Made by a program: the position numbers and the translations under genes. A DNA stretch of 64,000 nucleotides from NCBI GenBank assembly GCA_902805475.1, contig CADCSX010000009.1, positions 1,798,001-1,862,000 of the forward strand, given 5' to 3'. Below, one piece after another: positions 9,038 to 22,058 of the stretch. Below the pieces are notes generated by a model that saw nothing but the letters and a program-made list of their open reading frames with translations, searched no databases and had not been told where the DNA came from. The DNA is from Entonaema liquescens. Its lineage: Eukaryota > Ascomycota > Sordariomycetes > Xylariales > Xylariaceae. Every line of letters begins with the position of its first letter. The first letter of the stretch is position 1.

Positions 9038-12000
9038 TTAGAGACTCATGGTCAACCACTCCCATTCTTGAGGGCCAGTTCCAGACCCGGAGTTCATTAC
9101 ACCACTGGAACCGCCAGACATTCCGGTAATGCCATGCCCCATCATCGGTCTTTGAGACATACCAAAACCGTTAGCAAGACCCAGGTTTGCTGGGTTGGAC
9201 ATGCTAGTGAATCCACTAGAAGAGCTAATGGAACGAGCTGCTTCATTCGAGCCAGTCGAATTCTCGGGGCTATCGACGTCCATGCCGTTAGACGATTCAT
9301 TTGGTCCAGTACTCTTGCTGCTTCGGCGCTGACGTTTGGAAGAACCGTTGGCACCGATGTTTCGCGGGAGTGAGGCGGCACCTGGTCCTGGTGCATTCTT
9401 TGGTGGAGCTGCTGCAATTGGCACGACGCCTTTGCCGCCCACTGCTCCATTAGCAGATCCCGCATAGCTAGTCGGAGTACTTCCTGCTGTGTTACCACCG
9501 GAACCGCCAGCGCCGCTTGCAGGACTTTCGCCCTCATTGACGCTGCCAGCTCTGTTGGTCGCCGATGGTGGCGTAGTCACCTGCGTTGCGGTGTTCGTAG
9601 CAGAGATGGCCAACGTCGAGTTCTTTCGGGAGGCGGGCCCAGAAGCAGTCCCTGACGGGTTGCCCGTACTCTTCTTGGACCTCGTACTTGTTCCACCAAC
9701 AGGAAGACTCGCACCAGATCCACGATTACGCTTCTTGATAACGTCGGTCTTTAGACTTAGAGGCCTTACAACTCCGTGGAGCTTCAAAAATAGACCGCAA
9801 GCGTTACACAGAGGCTGGCCTTCTGGATTTCGACGCCACAGCGGTGTAGTTTGTGTAAAACAGTTAGTACAGGTAGTGGGCGCATTTCCATCTCCCTGCC
9901 CACCTGCGGCAGCTTGCAGGTTGCTCGTGGAGCCGTGCTTGGAACCAGGCGGGGAGGTAGGTCGACTAGGTGCCACGGAAGAGAAGCCCGAGACATTACC
10001 TGACACGTCTGCTGGCGGAGAATTCGGGTTCGATTGAGCCAATTTGTCAAACGGGTTCCCACGACCACCCATGTTGGCATTTGGTGTCGAAGCAGTACGA
10101 GGGATCTTCTGACGCCTGTCGCTGGCCGATCGAAACGATTGAGAGCGCGGCAGGTTGCCTTGGCCATCCCAATCACCCGACTCTAAATAGTCTGTTGTTG
10201 TGCCTCCGATAGTAACTTGCTTTCGAGGCGGTCCACCAGGATAACGAGCTGCTTGTGTGCTGAACTGTCCCGGCAAAGAAGCATCCCAACCCATAGAATT
10301 TTGATTGCCCATATCCATCCCTGATTCATTTTCAGGCGAAAATTGAATGCCCATATTGCGGTCAGCGAACGCACCGCCATCTTCATCTTCATTATCGGAA
10401 TCGGCGCCGAAGTTAAACATGTTTTCGTGCGCCATGCCGACACCAGGCGAACGAACCGGGTGGTCTGGCTGAAAGACCTGGCTCGGATCAACATGGCCGA
10501 AATTAAGGGTTTGCGTAAACGAAGTAGAAGAATCCGCTCCGGTAGTGGTTGGTGGAAACATAGAGTTACCGTTATGTTGATGCATAAATTGCTGATTCAT
10601 CTGACCCCTCATGGACCCCGCCGGCCCTGGACGGAAATTTGGTGCTCGTTGATGGCGGATATCCATCGAACCGAAAAACAAGTTCTCATTTTCCACCATT
10701 GGATGTGGTGTAGAGACGGCTGACTGATATGCAGATCCTGGAGGGGAATAATAATCTGCGCCATTCACTGAGTTTGAAGCAACACCGTGAGGATTGTAGA
10801 AGTTTGAAAAGGGGCCATGGGGGACCATTGGCGATGACGATGGCGAGAACGAGAATCCCTGCTGGAAGGGTCCTGCTGAAGTAATGATAGGATCGTTCTC
10901 CATGGTAAAGGTGTCCAGAGGAAAGGGGACACCAGGATGTTGAGACACATGGGCGTTGCCGTTTGCATGAGAGTTATCTAAGGAGTATTCGTGAAGGTCA
11001 GAGTCGGCATCCAACTCGTGTGAGACATAATTATTGCTGTTAAGAGCCGAGACGTGAGGGGAGAAATTAGCAGGGCGCTTGAGATTCCGAGTCTACCGCA
11101 TTGTCATTAGCTCTCTACATATACTTGCCGTAGAAGAATATAATTCATGAAATAAATCAAGGGAGAAAGCAAGATATTAGACATTATGTCTTGTTGTGGT
11201 ATAGCAAACAAAGGCGCCTCAGCTTTACTCACTCGTCTATCGTCAATGCTGGTCTTTCTATGATGCCGAGTGACGTAGGCAAACTCGTCCTGATTTCTCT
11301 GGTGAGCGGGAACAGGAACCGACTGGGGGACGAAATGTTGCGAGGGTGCTTTGCGAGATTTGATAGGGATAGCAGCGGCCGTGGTGTGGACCAATTTTTC
11401 CGTCTCCTGTTTGGTCGCGTCCGGCGATGGTGTCGCCGTGAATCCGGCCGGCGTTGCAACGCTCTCGGAAAATATAAAATCGTCAAGGTTCATGGGATCC
11501 GTATGTATTACGCTCTGATCTGAGGTTTTTCGAAGCTGTGCGATACCACTTGGGGCATTGGTAACACTCATAGCGTTGCCGAATTCGCGAGCAGCGTTGC
11601 GACTGTGGAGACGATTAGAATCGCGATGCGCCTACACAACATGATATAACAACCAACATACCGAGCATCTTCCTGCCGTATTTTCTGTAAATTCAAGTGC
11701 ATCATGCGCCACGTTAAATTTTCCATGCGCTCTTGGCTGGGCAAGTTCTGTTTCGTGTTGCGAAAGAACCTCCAAATTTGTGTTGCGAGCGGGTCGTTTC
11801 GCTGCATCTGCTCCAGACTCTCGTCGTTTCCGGATATACCGTTCTGGAAAGTTGGGAAAATCGAGGTTTGTAGAAAATCGAATAATGCTGGGCGGGCATC
11901 TGATTTTGTGAAATCTAAGTTAAGCTCATGTATGCGCAGGTCGCCAGGACTGTTCTCATCAGTGTTCCTCTTACTCGTCTGGGCCGGTTCGGCGGCCGAC

Positions 12001-12104
12001 TCAAAGGGCCTTCGCGGGAAGCGAAAGTCGTGCTCTGTCGTTGTGGGATTCATGGCTGTCGAAGGACTCGAAGTCGCTATCGGCGACATTGTGCTAGCGG
12101 CCAT
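9038..12104 (-). CDS. areA: AreA/NIT2-type GATA nitrogen regulatory factor
   Basis: Master activator of nitrogen-catabolite genes. Exons on the minus strand are 12104-11662, 11602-11233 and 11092-9038, giving 955 residues (AreA 876 and NIT2 1036 by general knowledge). The N-terminal conserved block (about 104-140, DPLATQIWRFF...QERMENLTWRMM) is the DUF1752 region of this family. The middle has APSGIAQLRKTSD, NLDDFIF and TRHHRKTSIDDRR joined to KRPANFSPHV across intron 2. The GATA finger at about 679-703 is C-x2-C-x17-C-x2-C (CTNC...CNAC) followed by the basic LKLHGVVRPLSLKTDVIKKR. The extreme C-terminus EWEWLTMSL is the conserved tail that in AreA binds the NmrA corepressor. Introns are 59 and 140 nt; intron 1 uses CAG at 11603-11605, because the nearer TAG breaks the frame. 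Regulation by nitrogen status is inferred from the family. Confidence 0.96.
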
Positions 12105-15100
12105 TATCGTAGGAGGGGCGAAAGGGAAAAAAAGAAAGTCGGGTCGAAGAACTTTCTTTTTTTTTTGTACGGGGTCGTTGGAGAAGTGATTTCGTAGGTA
12201 TTACGGTTCACCTTCCAAGTTTCCCCACGTTCCAAGGTTTGGGCTGTTAGCCCAAGTTCCTTCACAAGCCGAACGCTATGTTCTAAAGTTTGTATCTCGG
12301 GTCCTAGCGCCTAGGAGGATAGCGAACAGCTTCTAAATCACACGAGATAAAACGTGGGAACTTGTTGCAGTCCAGCGCTAAACTTGTAAGTCGGGCGCGC
12401 AATTAGTTGGATTTTCTCTCCCTTCCTAATTAGTTCGTTCGACCTCTCTCTCTCGTGCTTGCAAGATCGAAGTGTGATGTATGGCACCTCCCGGTCGAGG
12501 GTTGTGGAGGGCAGAGGAGTGGTAGTAAGGGCGACAACTACAGTAGAGTAGAGAAACGATAACAATAGCAACTCGGGCAGTTCACTGTCGCATTGCCCTT
12601 TACAATTCCACAGAGCGGGTTGGGTGGATTGGATGGTCACTCATCAGGCAGTTTGGTTCGGCTTTGCCTAGGTGACATGGGTGTGGGTGCACCCTCAGAC
12701 TTTGTAATGGAGGTGGATGCAAATGCAAGTTGCAGATGCTGGTAAATTTCCTTGAAAGTGAAATGGACAGGCAGGACAGGTAGGGCCTGGGTTTTTCTCT
12801 CGCAGCAGAAGCGCAGTAGAGCTACTTGGGCTAGACTAGGCTTGGAATGATTCCGGTGCTAACATCCATGGGACCCGGCGATCCACGGTTCCAGCGACCC
12901 CCCCAGTGGGCAACAGTGGGCAACGGGTGCTTCTGCGGCTTTGTTGTTGCTAGGAAGGGCTTTGGATGGCTTGGGCTTGGGCTTGGGATTGATGATTCTT
13001 GATGGCTGATCCTGGACCAATCCCACAGCGACAATTGGAACTCGAGGGATTCCTTCGACTGCCTCCGCACATAAGACCCCAAAAGCTCTATGCAGCCGAA
13101 GCGAGTTTCTGGCGAGGGTGGATCTGCACCGAAATTAAAAAAAAAAAACCCGAGAAGAGAGGGCGTGTATTGGAAGTTTGTATACTGTTTCGAGTCTTGT
13201 GTTTGAAGATTCGCTCCTGTGGTTTAGTTATTTTTAATTACGATAACTATGGTAAGTTATGTTATGTTATACTCTCTCTGAGTAGAGGGTTAGACGGTTA
13301 GACGGTTAGACGTGGGGTTTTAGGGTCTTTGGGAAGTTGTTAGATTTGAAGAAAGTGCATATTTAGAACGACTCGAGAGACATTGTCGAGTTACATACTG
13401 CATAGAGAAGCTTACCCAGGTCGCTATTGCCCAGGTCGTTATGCGACAAGGTTAGGCGATTCCCATGGTACCTAGGTCCACTATATTCAGTCCGCTATAT
13501 TCATATACGTACATCTATCTGTAGGGTACCAACAAATACGTATATGTGGATGCTTAAGTGTTGTACTTAGGCGTATCCTTACAACTTCTATCCAGAATTG
13601 TTGGTACCTTAGAGTTCTACCTCCGCCCAATAATATTTCATACCTAGTTGTAGCCCTACCCCAAGTACCAATTCTAACATTAGACAGACCAGACACGATC
13701 ATGTTGGTGTACTTATATAATTACCCGCACGTAAAGAACTACCCATTAACTGATGACACGAGTAATAAAAGTTAACTACTACGTATACATAGTTAAGTTA
13801 TTATGAGATGATGTTATACGCCAAGGGGAAAACAAACAGGCAAAATTGGAAGAGGATTGTGACCGTTACTTGTGCGTCCATAAAAAAAAGAAAAGAAGAG
13901 AGATCCTACATGTATGTAATTCGTAAATTTCTAAGGGTACATTCCGCCGTGCTAGGTATATATTTTTTATGTTACATCAAGCAGCTGCAGTCCTGCGTCA
14001 GGTATTCGCCGCGTACCAAATACTTCCGACCTTCGCTTTCCTCTAGCTTTACAATCTCTGCCCCTCTTCATCGTTCATTGTCCAACTGTAATGTCTGCAG
14101 CGTCCCTCGAGTCATGCTAGCAGTTAGCATTGTACACACAGTAACAAAATATCCGGTACGGTTCATCCCATTAGTTACGATGCAGACCACCCCATACGAT
14201 TAATACCTACGTCGGAAGTATGTATCTATCTGCTTTGGTTAAGTGACGAGCGCTGCTAAGACGTCAGGTACGTCAACATCTAAGATGAAAATGTAAGATC
14301 AGTCACTTTTAGTCGAGCCTTTAGTGACTTCAAGCTGCATCGACGTCGTAACGCTAAAATGATAAGGCAAGGATAGTCCTCGTTCGGATCGTGATATATC
14401 GTGAGAGTATCGTCCGGTCTAGCGCCGACTTGTGGAGTGGCGGGAAAGAAACCAACTGCTACTCTGGGTGCTAATTAGACTCGTTAGACTCGAATTCAAG
14501 CTTCATATGCTTTCGCGGCTCAGATATTCTTAATACACTAACTCGGACCCTACATGTGGGCTAGTATCGACGCTATGCTCACTTAGTAAGGAGTCTTTAT
14601 GGGTCTCGGGAAAAGCCGGTAAGAAGACCTCCTACGAACGGCTTAGAGAAAACTCGAGCGTTATATTCACACAAAGACATGGGGATGGGGATGAGGGATG
14701 GGGATAGCAGTTCTTGTCTCACTCCTACTACTATGTATTATGGGCGGTTAGTCAAGCTTGAGCTCCGAAGCCGCAATTGACAAAGCTCATTTCTAAAAGC
14801 GTACTGTCATCTATTGATGGTGTTGGCTTTGTCCATTAATAATTTGTGGGAGGGTAGCTTGGAAAGGTGTCTCATTTTCCAATTCGACGGCAAAGAACTG
14901 TGCATGAGGTCGTGTCACCAGCCTCAGGATGACCAAGCAGCATAAACGGCGCCAATTGACTTTCAATGTATTTATTTAACCTAGCGGGCCCTTCAAACTA
15001 CATGGGCAGCTCTAGACGTCTGACTTTAAGTAACCCGCTGTGCTCTCGGACCGCCAGCTTAGACATTTCGAACATCCGCCGCGGGATGTATTACAGCAAC

Positions 15101-18100
15101 GTCGTCTTTGGAGAGAGACTACTCGTCATCCCGTCGAGAAGCGAGAATTTCACCGAGGTGGGGGTTCCCATAAGTTGATAGCTCACACGGTAAAGATGGG
15201 AAGATCACATGGACAGCATCAAATCCCCCTTCATCTTGCTTCCGTGACATCTGGAAAGGTCCTAGTAAAGAAGAAGAAAAATCCTTCGCCGGTGTCTATG
15301 TGAAACGGGAGATTTCTAGCACCAAGCTGAACACCAGCCTATACTATGGTCCGATGTGTAGTCGGACTCGGAGCCTTAAGAGGGGATTGAGCTTTGCGAT
15401 TCAGAACCGGGCCAGCGAGTTCCGATGTCGAAGGGACCCAGACCAGTCACAGCATCTTACACCTCGACGGTCTTGCAGATGTGGGAAAGGGTTCGCAACG
15501 GATGAGAGCTGTGCTCTGTACCGCTAAAGTAAAGAGTACGCGGGACGCGCAATGCGGTCCAAGCCAAGGGTCGAGCCAAGGGTTAGAAACCAGGGTCAAT
15601 AGTCTTACATGGACCAGATGAACGAACCCCCACACTTTTGTACGAACCCTAAGCTAAAGATGTCGCAAGACAAGTAAAGCAAGGGCCCAGCCCACGGGCC
15701 ATTTAAATCCCCACCCAAGCCTCTCTCTCACCAAGTGTGGGAGACAGCAAGCGAGACCGTGGATGACGGATCATCTAAAGCTGACAAGCTCACGGCAATA
15801 CTGACCATGAGAGCTCAATAGCCGTCCACTACCATATAATGTAATGCAGTCGAATCACGAACTCCACCATAACAGCAGCGTTCATTCATTCTATTTTTGG
15901 TCAACAGATCTCGTATGAACCTGCGTCTCTCTCTCATACCATAGCCATATCTACCCTCGTAGTGGTACTATCCGCTATTTTTCCCCCTTCAAACTTCAAT
16001 GCTGCCCATCTTCGTTAAATAACGGCCTGACCAACACGGCAGAAATGGAATTCAGCCTCGCAACTTTCCCACACGGCTTTCCTTAGGCGAAGCCTCTTTG
16101 GAGGATGGCCCCGGCTCCCCGCCGTTTGAAACAATTATGACGAAACAGCCCGTTGACTTGCTAGCATTATTGCCATGGCTAAACCCTTTAGTGAAGTCGC
16201 CAAGGTCTAACGGTCACTTTCCGTTCGCGTGGTAGTGGGCCGGGGCCCCCCTCAGTTGATCGTTAGCTGCATTGGTGAGGTTCGGCCATGACCTGAAGAA
16301 GAGAGGCTGGTAGGGTAGCCAGTCATGATCTCAGATCGGACTTCGAAATCTTCAGCGTTGCAAGCCCAGGGCGCAAGATCGTCGTCTTCTGTTGCGCAGC
16401 AGCAGGAACTTGGAACCCGGACACTCGTAAGTGAATTAAATTCCTACCGCAATATATGCACGACGAGCTTTCATCTTTAGGGTGTGGGATATGTGAGTTG
16501 CCGTCTCTTTTCCCTGTTTAGAAGCCCAACGGTAAGTCGATATACAATACCTACCTCATTGAAGACAGGAAAGTTGTCACATGTCAAATCCTTGAAATTA
16601 CATACATAGTGCTAAGCACCATCCGCCTACATCCCCGGTGTAAGTAAGATGGGACCATAAAATATAGCGCCTATTACAACGACCGTTGCATATCCTTATT
16701 AATGTCTTTGATGTCTATTCAATGTCCCTCATTCGACAACTTGGCTGCGTCTGGAACCATGCATATTCATTGTAACAGAAGCTTTTGAAGTCGGCTTCTC
16801 ATATATTTCCCCTTTTAGTCCCCAACTTTGAACACGGGAGGTAGTAATATGGCTGTATGCCAACGTTTCTCTCCTTCCAATAGGCGACCGTCGCAACTTA
16901 CAATTCGGGATCGCCACATTCGTCGTAGCGCAATGTCACGGAGTGCCTCAAGGAGCAACTAGTCCAGGCAGCCTGGCATGCCCTGCATTTCACGAGTTCG
17001 TGAACTTGCTAGGACCCTGAAAACCCAGTGGAGTGGGTCGACAGTCCAAAATAGCCTCAATTGCTAGTGACGGCTTCGTTCCCAGGGGGTCTTATCAGTT
17101 ACGCGCAGTATACTATGTATAACACACCTGATGTAATCAAAATCGATACCACTGGTTCTTATGCCCAGACTAGGGCCGGTAGTTGCCGCGAAGGTCAAGT
17201 TGAGTCTATCCAGACCCTCTACCTCGGTCGCACTACCGAAATAGGCCATCGTGGGCTGTGAAATAGACGTGGCTTAAGGTGAAGAGCACGATGACATTAT
17301 TTTAACTAAGCTTTGTACTATACCCAGCTGTATATAGGCCACATCCAACAGAGTCTAGTCTTACCGAGCCGCTGGTCTCCTAAGCCCAGGGATGATTTAC
17401 AAATACAATACGATGCAGGCCATAGGAAATAGTGCAGTCGAGAAAGACCGAGCGCTCACCACCAATCAACACTCTGTATTCCCGCCAGTCCTCGTGACAA
17501 ACTGCCAACAATTGCACTACAATACCTACCAGAATCCGGTACCGAACCACTAGACAAGGAGGTTAGGCTCTAGGTCCCGATGATCTCGGTGGTACTAAAT
17601 CGACCGCCTTCTGGATTTCGTCTGCCTCCTCCCCGGATTTAGCGTTTGCTGCATCCGATCCGAGGAGTCGTAAATACTCAGAAACGTCCCCGCAGCTGCG
17701 CTCGAGAGTTCACATAGCCGACCCGAAAGCCTCTCCAGAGGCAAAAACAACAAATGGTAGGCCCGGTTCTTGAATGGTCTAGAACTGGTTAGGGTTGGCA
17801 ATCACTCAATGCAAGCAGAACAGGCATTAACGTATTTGACCGAGACGGATTAGTTGTAAAGGCCAAAAACCACGTGAGCAAGTATCCTTTTTCCAGGTTT
17901 TGGAAATTTTCCTTTCCCTTCCTTTTTTTTCTCCCTCGTGTGGCCCGGCCTCGGTTTCCCATTCTAGCCGCCGACAGCATCGTTAGCTAGACCGGGGTCG
18001 TCCAATAAACGAAATGACTCGGCGTGGGGGGTTTTTCCAAGGGAGGAGAGACGCGGCAGGGTCGTCAGCTGGTCCACTAGGCGCGGGGGGAGACCAAATG

Positions 18101-19533
18101 ATCTCTCGAATTCGAAGTTGCAACGAGGAATCGAGTTGGGGTTAGGGGAGGAAAAAAGCGCCGGTTGATGGTGAGGTCATCTGGCTAGTGATCTCCCGTG
18201 TAGGAATGATGTCGTGCTACCCATCATCTCCTGCTTCTCGTCAGACAAACGTGGAGTGGCTTTCGAGCGGGTGATGTTTTTGTCGTTCCTTCGAGCGTCA
18301 CCGCAAAGCGCTGATCCCTCAGGTAAGACCCCGCGCCAAACAGTCGAACCATTGACCAATCATCACGGACGTGTAAATAATGCGACAGAGAGCTCCAACT
18401 TGTATACGACTTTCCCTTATCGTCCACGGCACTGAAAATGAGAGCTGCTGGTAGGCTTGACGGGTCAGAGATCGAGCTGTAAGTCTGAACGAAACGGGGG
18501 CCCTCCTGAAAGATATAGACGGTAGATTAGAGTCCATCTCTCGAGTCTACTGTAAGTGACTACATTTGCCTATCTTTGAAGGGAGTTCGAATGAGGCAGG
18601 TGACCAGGGGTTTATACAGCCTCTATCATTGTTCCCATAGTATGAAAAGTTCATCAGATAGCACAAGAGCTTTAGAGTCCAAGCTTCCAGCTAGATGGGA
18701 GAGGCGTAGAATTTATATTGTTTTAGGTAACCTGTCACGAGAGCTACTGGGCAATTTGTTACCTAATAAGTCGCAAATCCGAGTCAGAATGTCGTCTAAT
18801 TGCGCCATCAAGGTCTTTCTCCACCAAAAAAATAAAACCCCAGCTCCTGTCTGAGCTCCAGAAACCTCATAAGCTATGATTAAATCTATCCGGTCCTTCA
18901 ATGTCTTACGTACGTATCCTGGGGTATACATATGCATGAGTGTGGTTGGCGATAGTGTATCTAGAATAGATCTAGATAGAGATATCTACAACTACTCGAC
19001 CGCTAGATTGTTCGAAACGGTAGGGGGCTCAGCCAGAGGCTCTCCCTCTTGTCGATCTATTCTTATCTTTCCTATCACGCAATCACTACCTTATCTCGAG
19101 GAATGTGAACACGGACACTTGCTTGTCCCAAGTCTTATTCAATCTCATAAAGCTGCTAAGCCATCCATCTTTGCCATTCTACTCTAGGTCATCTCCTTGA
19201 TGCTGACGCTCATACCCCCGAGTTTCCAGCTTTAAGAGCTATTAGTTAGATAGAAGTAAAGCTTCTATGATAGGATTGGTGAACGGGATAACCCCTAAGT
19301 CGTCAGGTTTATCCCATTGGTGAAAAATGGCTTTCTCAATTGAGCAGAATAGGCTCACAAAGCCGCAAGCGAGGCACGGCTCTTTGTTCGACTTGATGTC
19401 GTCAACCATCCCTTTGTGTATAGGTCGACCCAGAGACGATGGGGATTGATGGGACCTTAACAAGTTATGCTGCCCTACTGGGGTTACCTAGGCATCATGG
19501 CTCATTGCAAAGTAAACACCCATCGTCAGGACG
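12105..19533. other. Very long divergent spacer between areA and the WSC gene
   Basis: About 7.4 kb with no reading frame that resembles a protein family and no RNA gene that I can fold. Near areA there are pyrimidine-rich stretches, an A/T run at about 12150-12168 and several GATA cores at roughly chance density. A short tandem repeat lies at 13288-13311. Base composition is mixed rather than uniformly AT-rich, so it does not look like a heavily mutated transposon block. It probably contains long 5' leaders and regulatory DNA of both flanking genes; non-coding transcripts cannot be excluded. Confidence 0.5.
13288..13311. repeat. Three perfect tandem copies of GGTTAGAC
   Basis: An 8-base unit is repeated three times without mismatch inside the areA-WSC spacer. 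No function is evident. Confidence 0.8.
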
Positions 19534-21659
19534 ATGTCGACAATATTCTCGGCAACCTTAAATTTTAAGCGGACCTGGCTTCAAGCTTTGTTGTGGACTA
19601 GGCTGCTCTTTCAATCACAATGTGACAATGAATGGATAGGTGGAAGCACTTCAGAACTGGGAATATTGGGTTCACCTGTTTTACACATCCCAACCATTAC
19701 CATCACGACGACGATAGCATACAATCCTGCTGCAGCACCACGGGACTCGATGTATTCCTTATTGGGATGCTATAGTCGAGGAGCGGGTGCCTCAGGAGGT
19801 ATTCTCTTCGGAAACGAAGACGACTATGCCATCCCGACCAATGTACCTCCCGACAAGTTAACGACCAGTGCTTGCCTCGAAGCCTGCACAACACTGGAAC
19901 CACCGAAGAAGACTTCGGATCATTATGGACTCGTTGGACTGAGTAACGGAAGGTAAATCATTAATTTCTACCACATTTCTAGCAATATCCTAGCCATCCC
20001 ACCTATGCAAGTAATACTAATGAATCGCGTATCAGCGAGTGTTTCTGCGGATTGAAACTGGTAGCAGAAGCTCATAAACTTACTCTCGGGGATTGCGACA
20101 TGCCCTGTACAGGCGACTCAGGCCTCTCATGCGGAGGAAAGGACACAGTCGCCGTATATCGCTTCATCACTGCCAGCGATAGTGATACAGTAACAAGTCA
20201 AGATAATTCCCAGGATGACAGTTCCAGCCAAGGAAAAGGAGATGAGAGCGAGCCTACTCCTCTAGGAACTTCACTATCTTCCGGTATCGATACAAATACA
20301 TTTTCCAAAGCTACAGATGGTCTAGAGCCTACCGAGACCAAAGCCCTAGGGGATTCACAGGAGACAACAGGCAAGGCAGTCGTACCGTCCTCGCCGCCTC
20401 TTCCAACATCATCAACATCATCGGATGATCCTGACACGCCGGCCACGGGACCTACCGTCGCTGCGATAACAGGAAGTGTTTCAGGCGCTGTTATCTTGGC
20501 AGCCTTCATAGTTCTATGTGTCCGAGCTTATAAACGGAAGAAGCTTCAACAGGCCGCACGTACAGAAGTAGTGCCCGAAGGTCAGCTCAAGGATAACGAC
20601 AAGCAGCTCCCGCAACGCCCAATCCCAAGCGCGATCGACACTACAGGACATCAGCTGCACCGCTTGAGTAAGGAATCAGGGCACGTAGCTAAGGAGGAGC
20701 GCGAACACGTAAAAGGGGATGATGATCTTCGTACTGGCGCATCAACAGACGGCGCATACTTTGTGCCCACAACACCCGCCCTCGAATCCGGCACCCGTCT
20801 TCGTCACCCTGAGCACTCTGCACGAATCTCAACAGTGTCGTCACCCTCCTCTAACCGCGATACCCTGTACAACAAACTAATGGACGAAGTCCGCGCCGGC
20901 CCTGCCATGCCCGCGCCACCCCCGTCGCCTTTGGGACCGCCCCCATCCGCCACCAGCTCAGCAGTCCAGTGGCGAAACCAACCCCTGACGCCATCCGCAG
21001 CATCTACCGGTCAGTTCGACTTCGACTTCAACGCGAAGCCCAGCGTGCCGAGCCCAGCTCCCGCGGCCCGCCCCGAAGCCACGCTAGGCGATCGCGCCTG
21101 GCACAGACGCAAGATATCGACGACCTTCCAGCCGCCTGCCAGCGGGCCCCCTTCCATGCCGCTACCCCCTACGCCACCGAGACGCCATCAGCAGCACCAG
21201 TCTCTCGAGTCGGTGCTGCTTTCGCCTACACCTACCTCGAGAGCGAGAGCTAGTCACGGTCCGCATGGAGACGGTGGAAAGCGAGTGGTTCCCCGCCCGT
21301 TGCCGAGAATCCCAACTCAGGGGCCCGGCGAGGCAGCAAACCAGGGCGGAAAAGCGCTGATTATGCCGCCGGCGCTTAAGGACTCACCTACGATACCGCG
21401 AGCGCGAAGAGATTCTCAATACCCCCGATTTGAAGGGCCGTCTGGATCTGCGCGAGGAGGAATGGAAGAAGTAGGAATGCAGCCGCTGCCACCCAGCACA
21501 CCCGTGGGACAAGCTGGTTATCGGCTATCCAGGGCCACGATATACACGGTGGGAGAAGAAAGCCGCGGTAATGAGATGAGAGAGGAGAGCGTTTCGCCTT
21601 CGTCGGCTACTACGGTCGGAACGAGCATTCTGTTCCCGTCCGATGACGAGGAGCACTAG
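19534..21659 (+). CDS. WSC-domain single-pass membrane sensor
   Basis: Two exons (19534-19952 and 20036-21659, intron of 83 nt with branch ACTAAT) give 680 residues. The WSC domain lies at about 69-175 (LLGCYSRGAG ... TTSACLEACTTL ... GLVGLSNGSECFCGLKL ... CDMPCTGDSGLSCGGKD...YRF), with its usual paired cysteines; the intron interrupts it at SNG|S. It is followed by a Ser/Thr-rich stalk, a membrane helix at about 280-302 (ITGSVSGAVILAAFIVLCV) with a stop-transfer AYKRKK, and a long Pro/Ser-rich cytoplasmic tail of some 380 residues. WSC proteins of this layout act as wall-stress sensors feeding Rho1 signalling; the link is by family only. The N-terminus (WLQALLWTRLLF before the domain) is a poor signal peptide, so an upstream exon could be missing. 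The ATG at 19534 is the first in frame. Confidence 0.85.
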
Positions 21660-22058
21660 GCGTGGCATAATGTAGATGTTGAAGCTAATGTAATTAAATC
21701 ACTCCATACCATTCGTTCCCCTGGGCCTGTAATAGTAGCAAAATAAGCATAGAAGACAGCATGCATGAGCGACGCTCAAGTAATAGTTCATACTGAATCG
21801 GAGGTAGTTTCATTAATCGTTTTTCTTCCTATCGCATTATATCTCCTTACGTTAACGCCTCGTCTTTTACCATATTATATCATCGACGCATCATAAACCC
21901 ATTCTCATACCCACGACATTATTTCATGTCCCCTTCCATCCCTTATATTATCCAAGAGAGCGAAGCTCGTAAAGGGCCAATTAAATAATCCTAACCCCTA
22001 TATCCGAAAAGGGGTATACAAGCATAGCAATATAGGATAATAAATAAATTGGTCCCCC
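21660..22058. other. Convergent 3' spacer
   Basis: AT-rich spacer of 400 bp between two convergent genes. It must hold both 3' UTRs; nothing else is visible. Confidence 0.6.

Noticed and set aside
12105..12562. Cluster of GATA sites upstream of areA as autoregulatory elements
   Set aside because: Five GATA cores in about 460 bp (12105, 12293, 12318, 12346, 12558) is close to chance for a 4-base motif on two strands.
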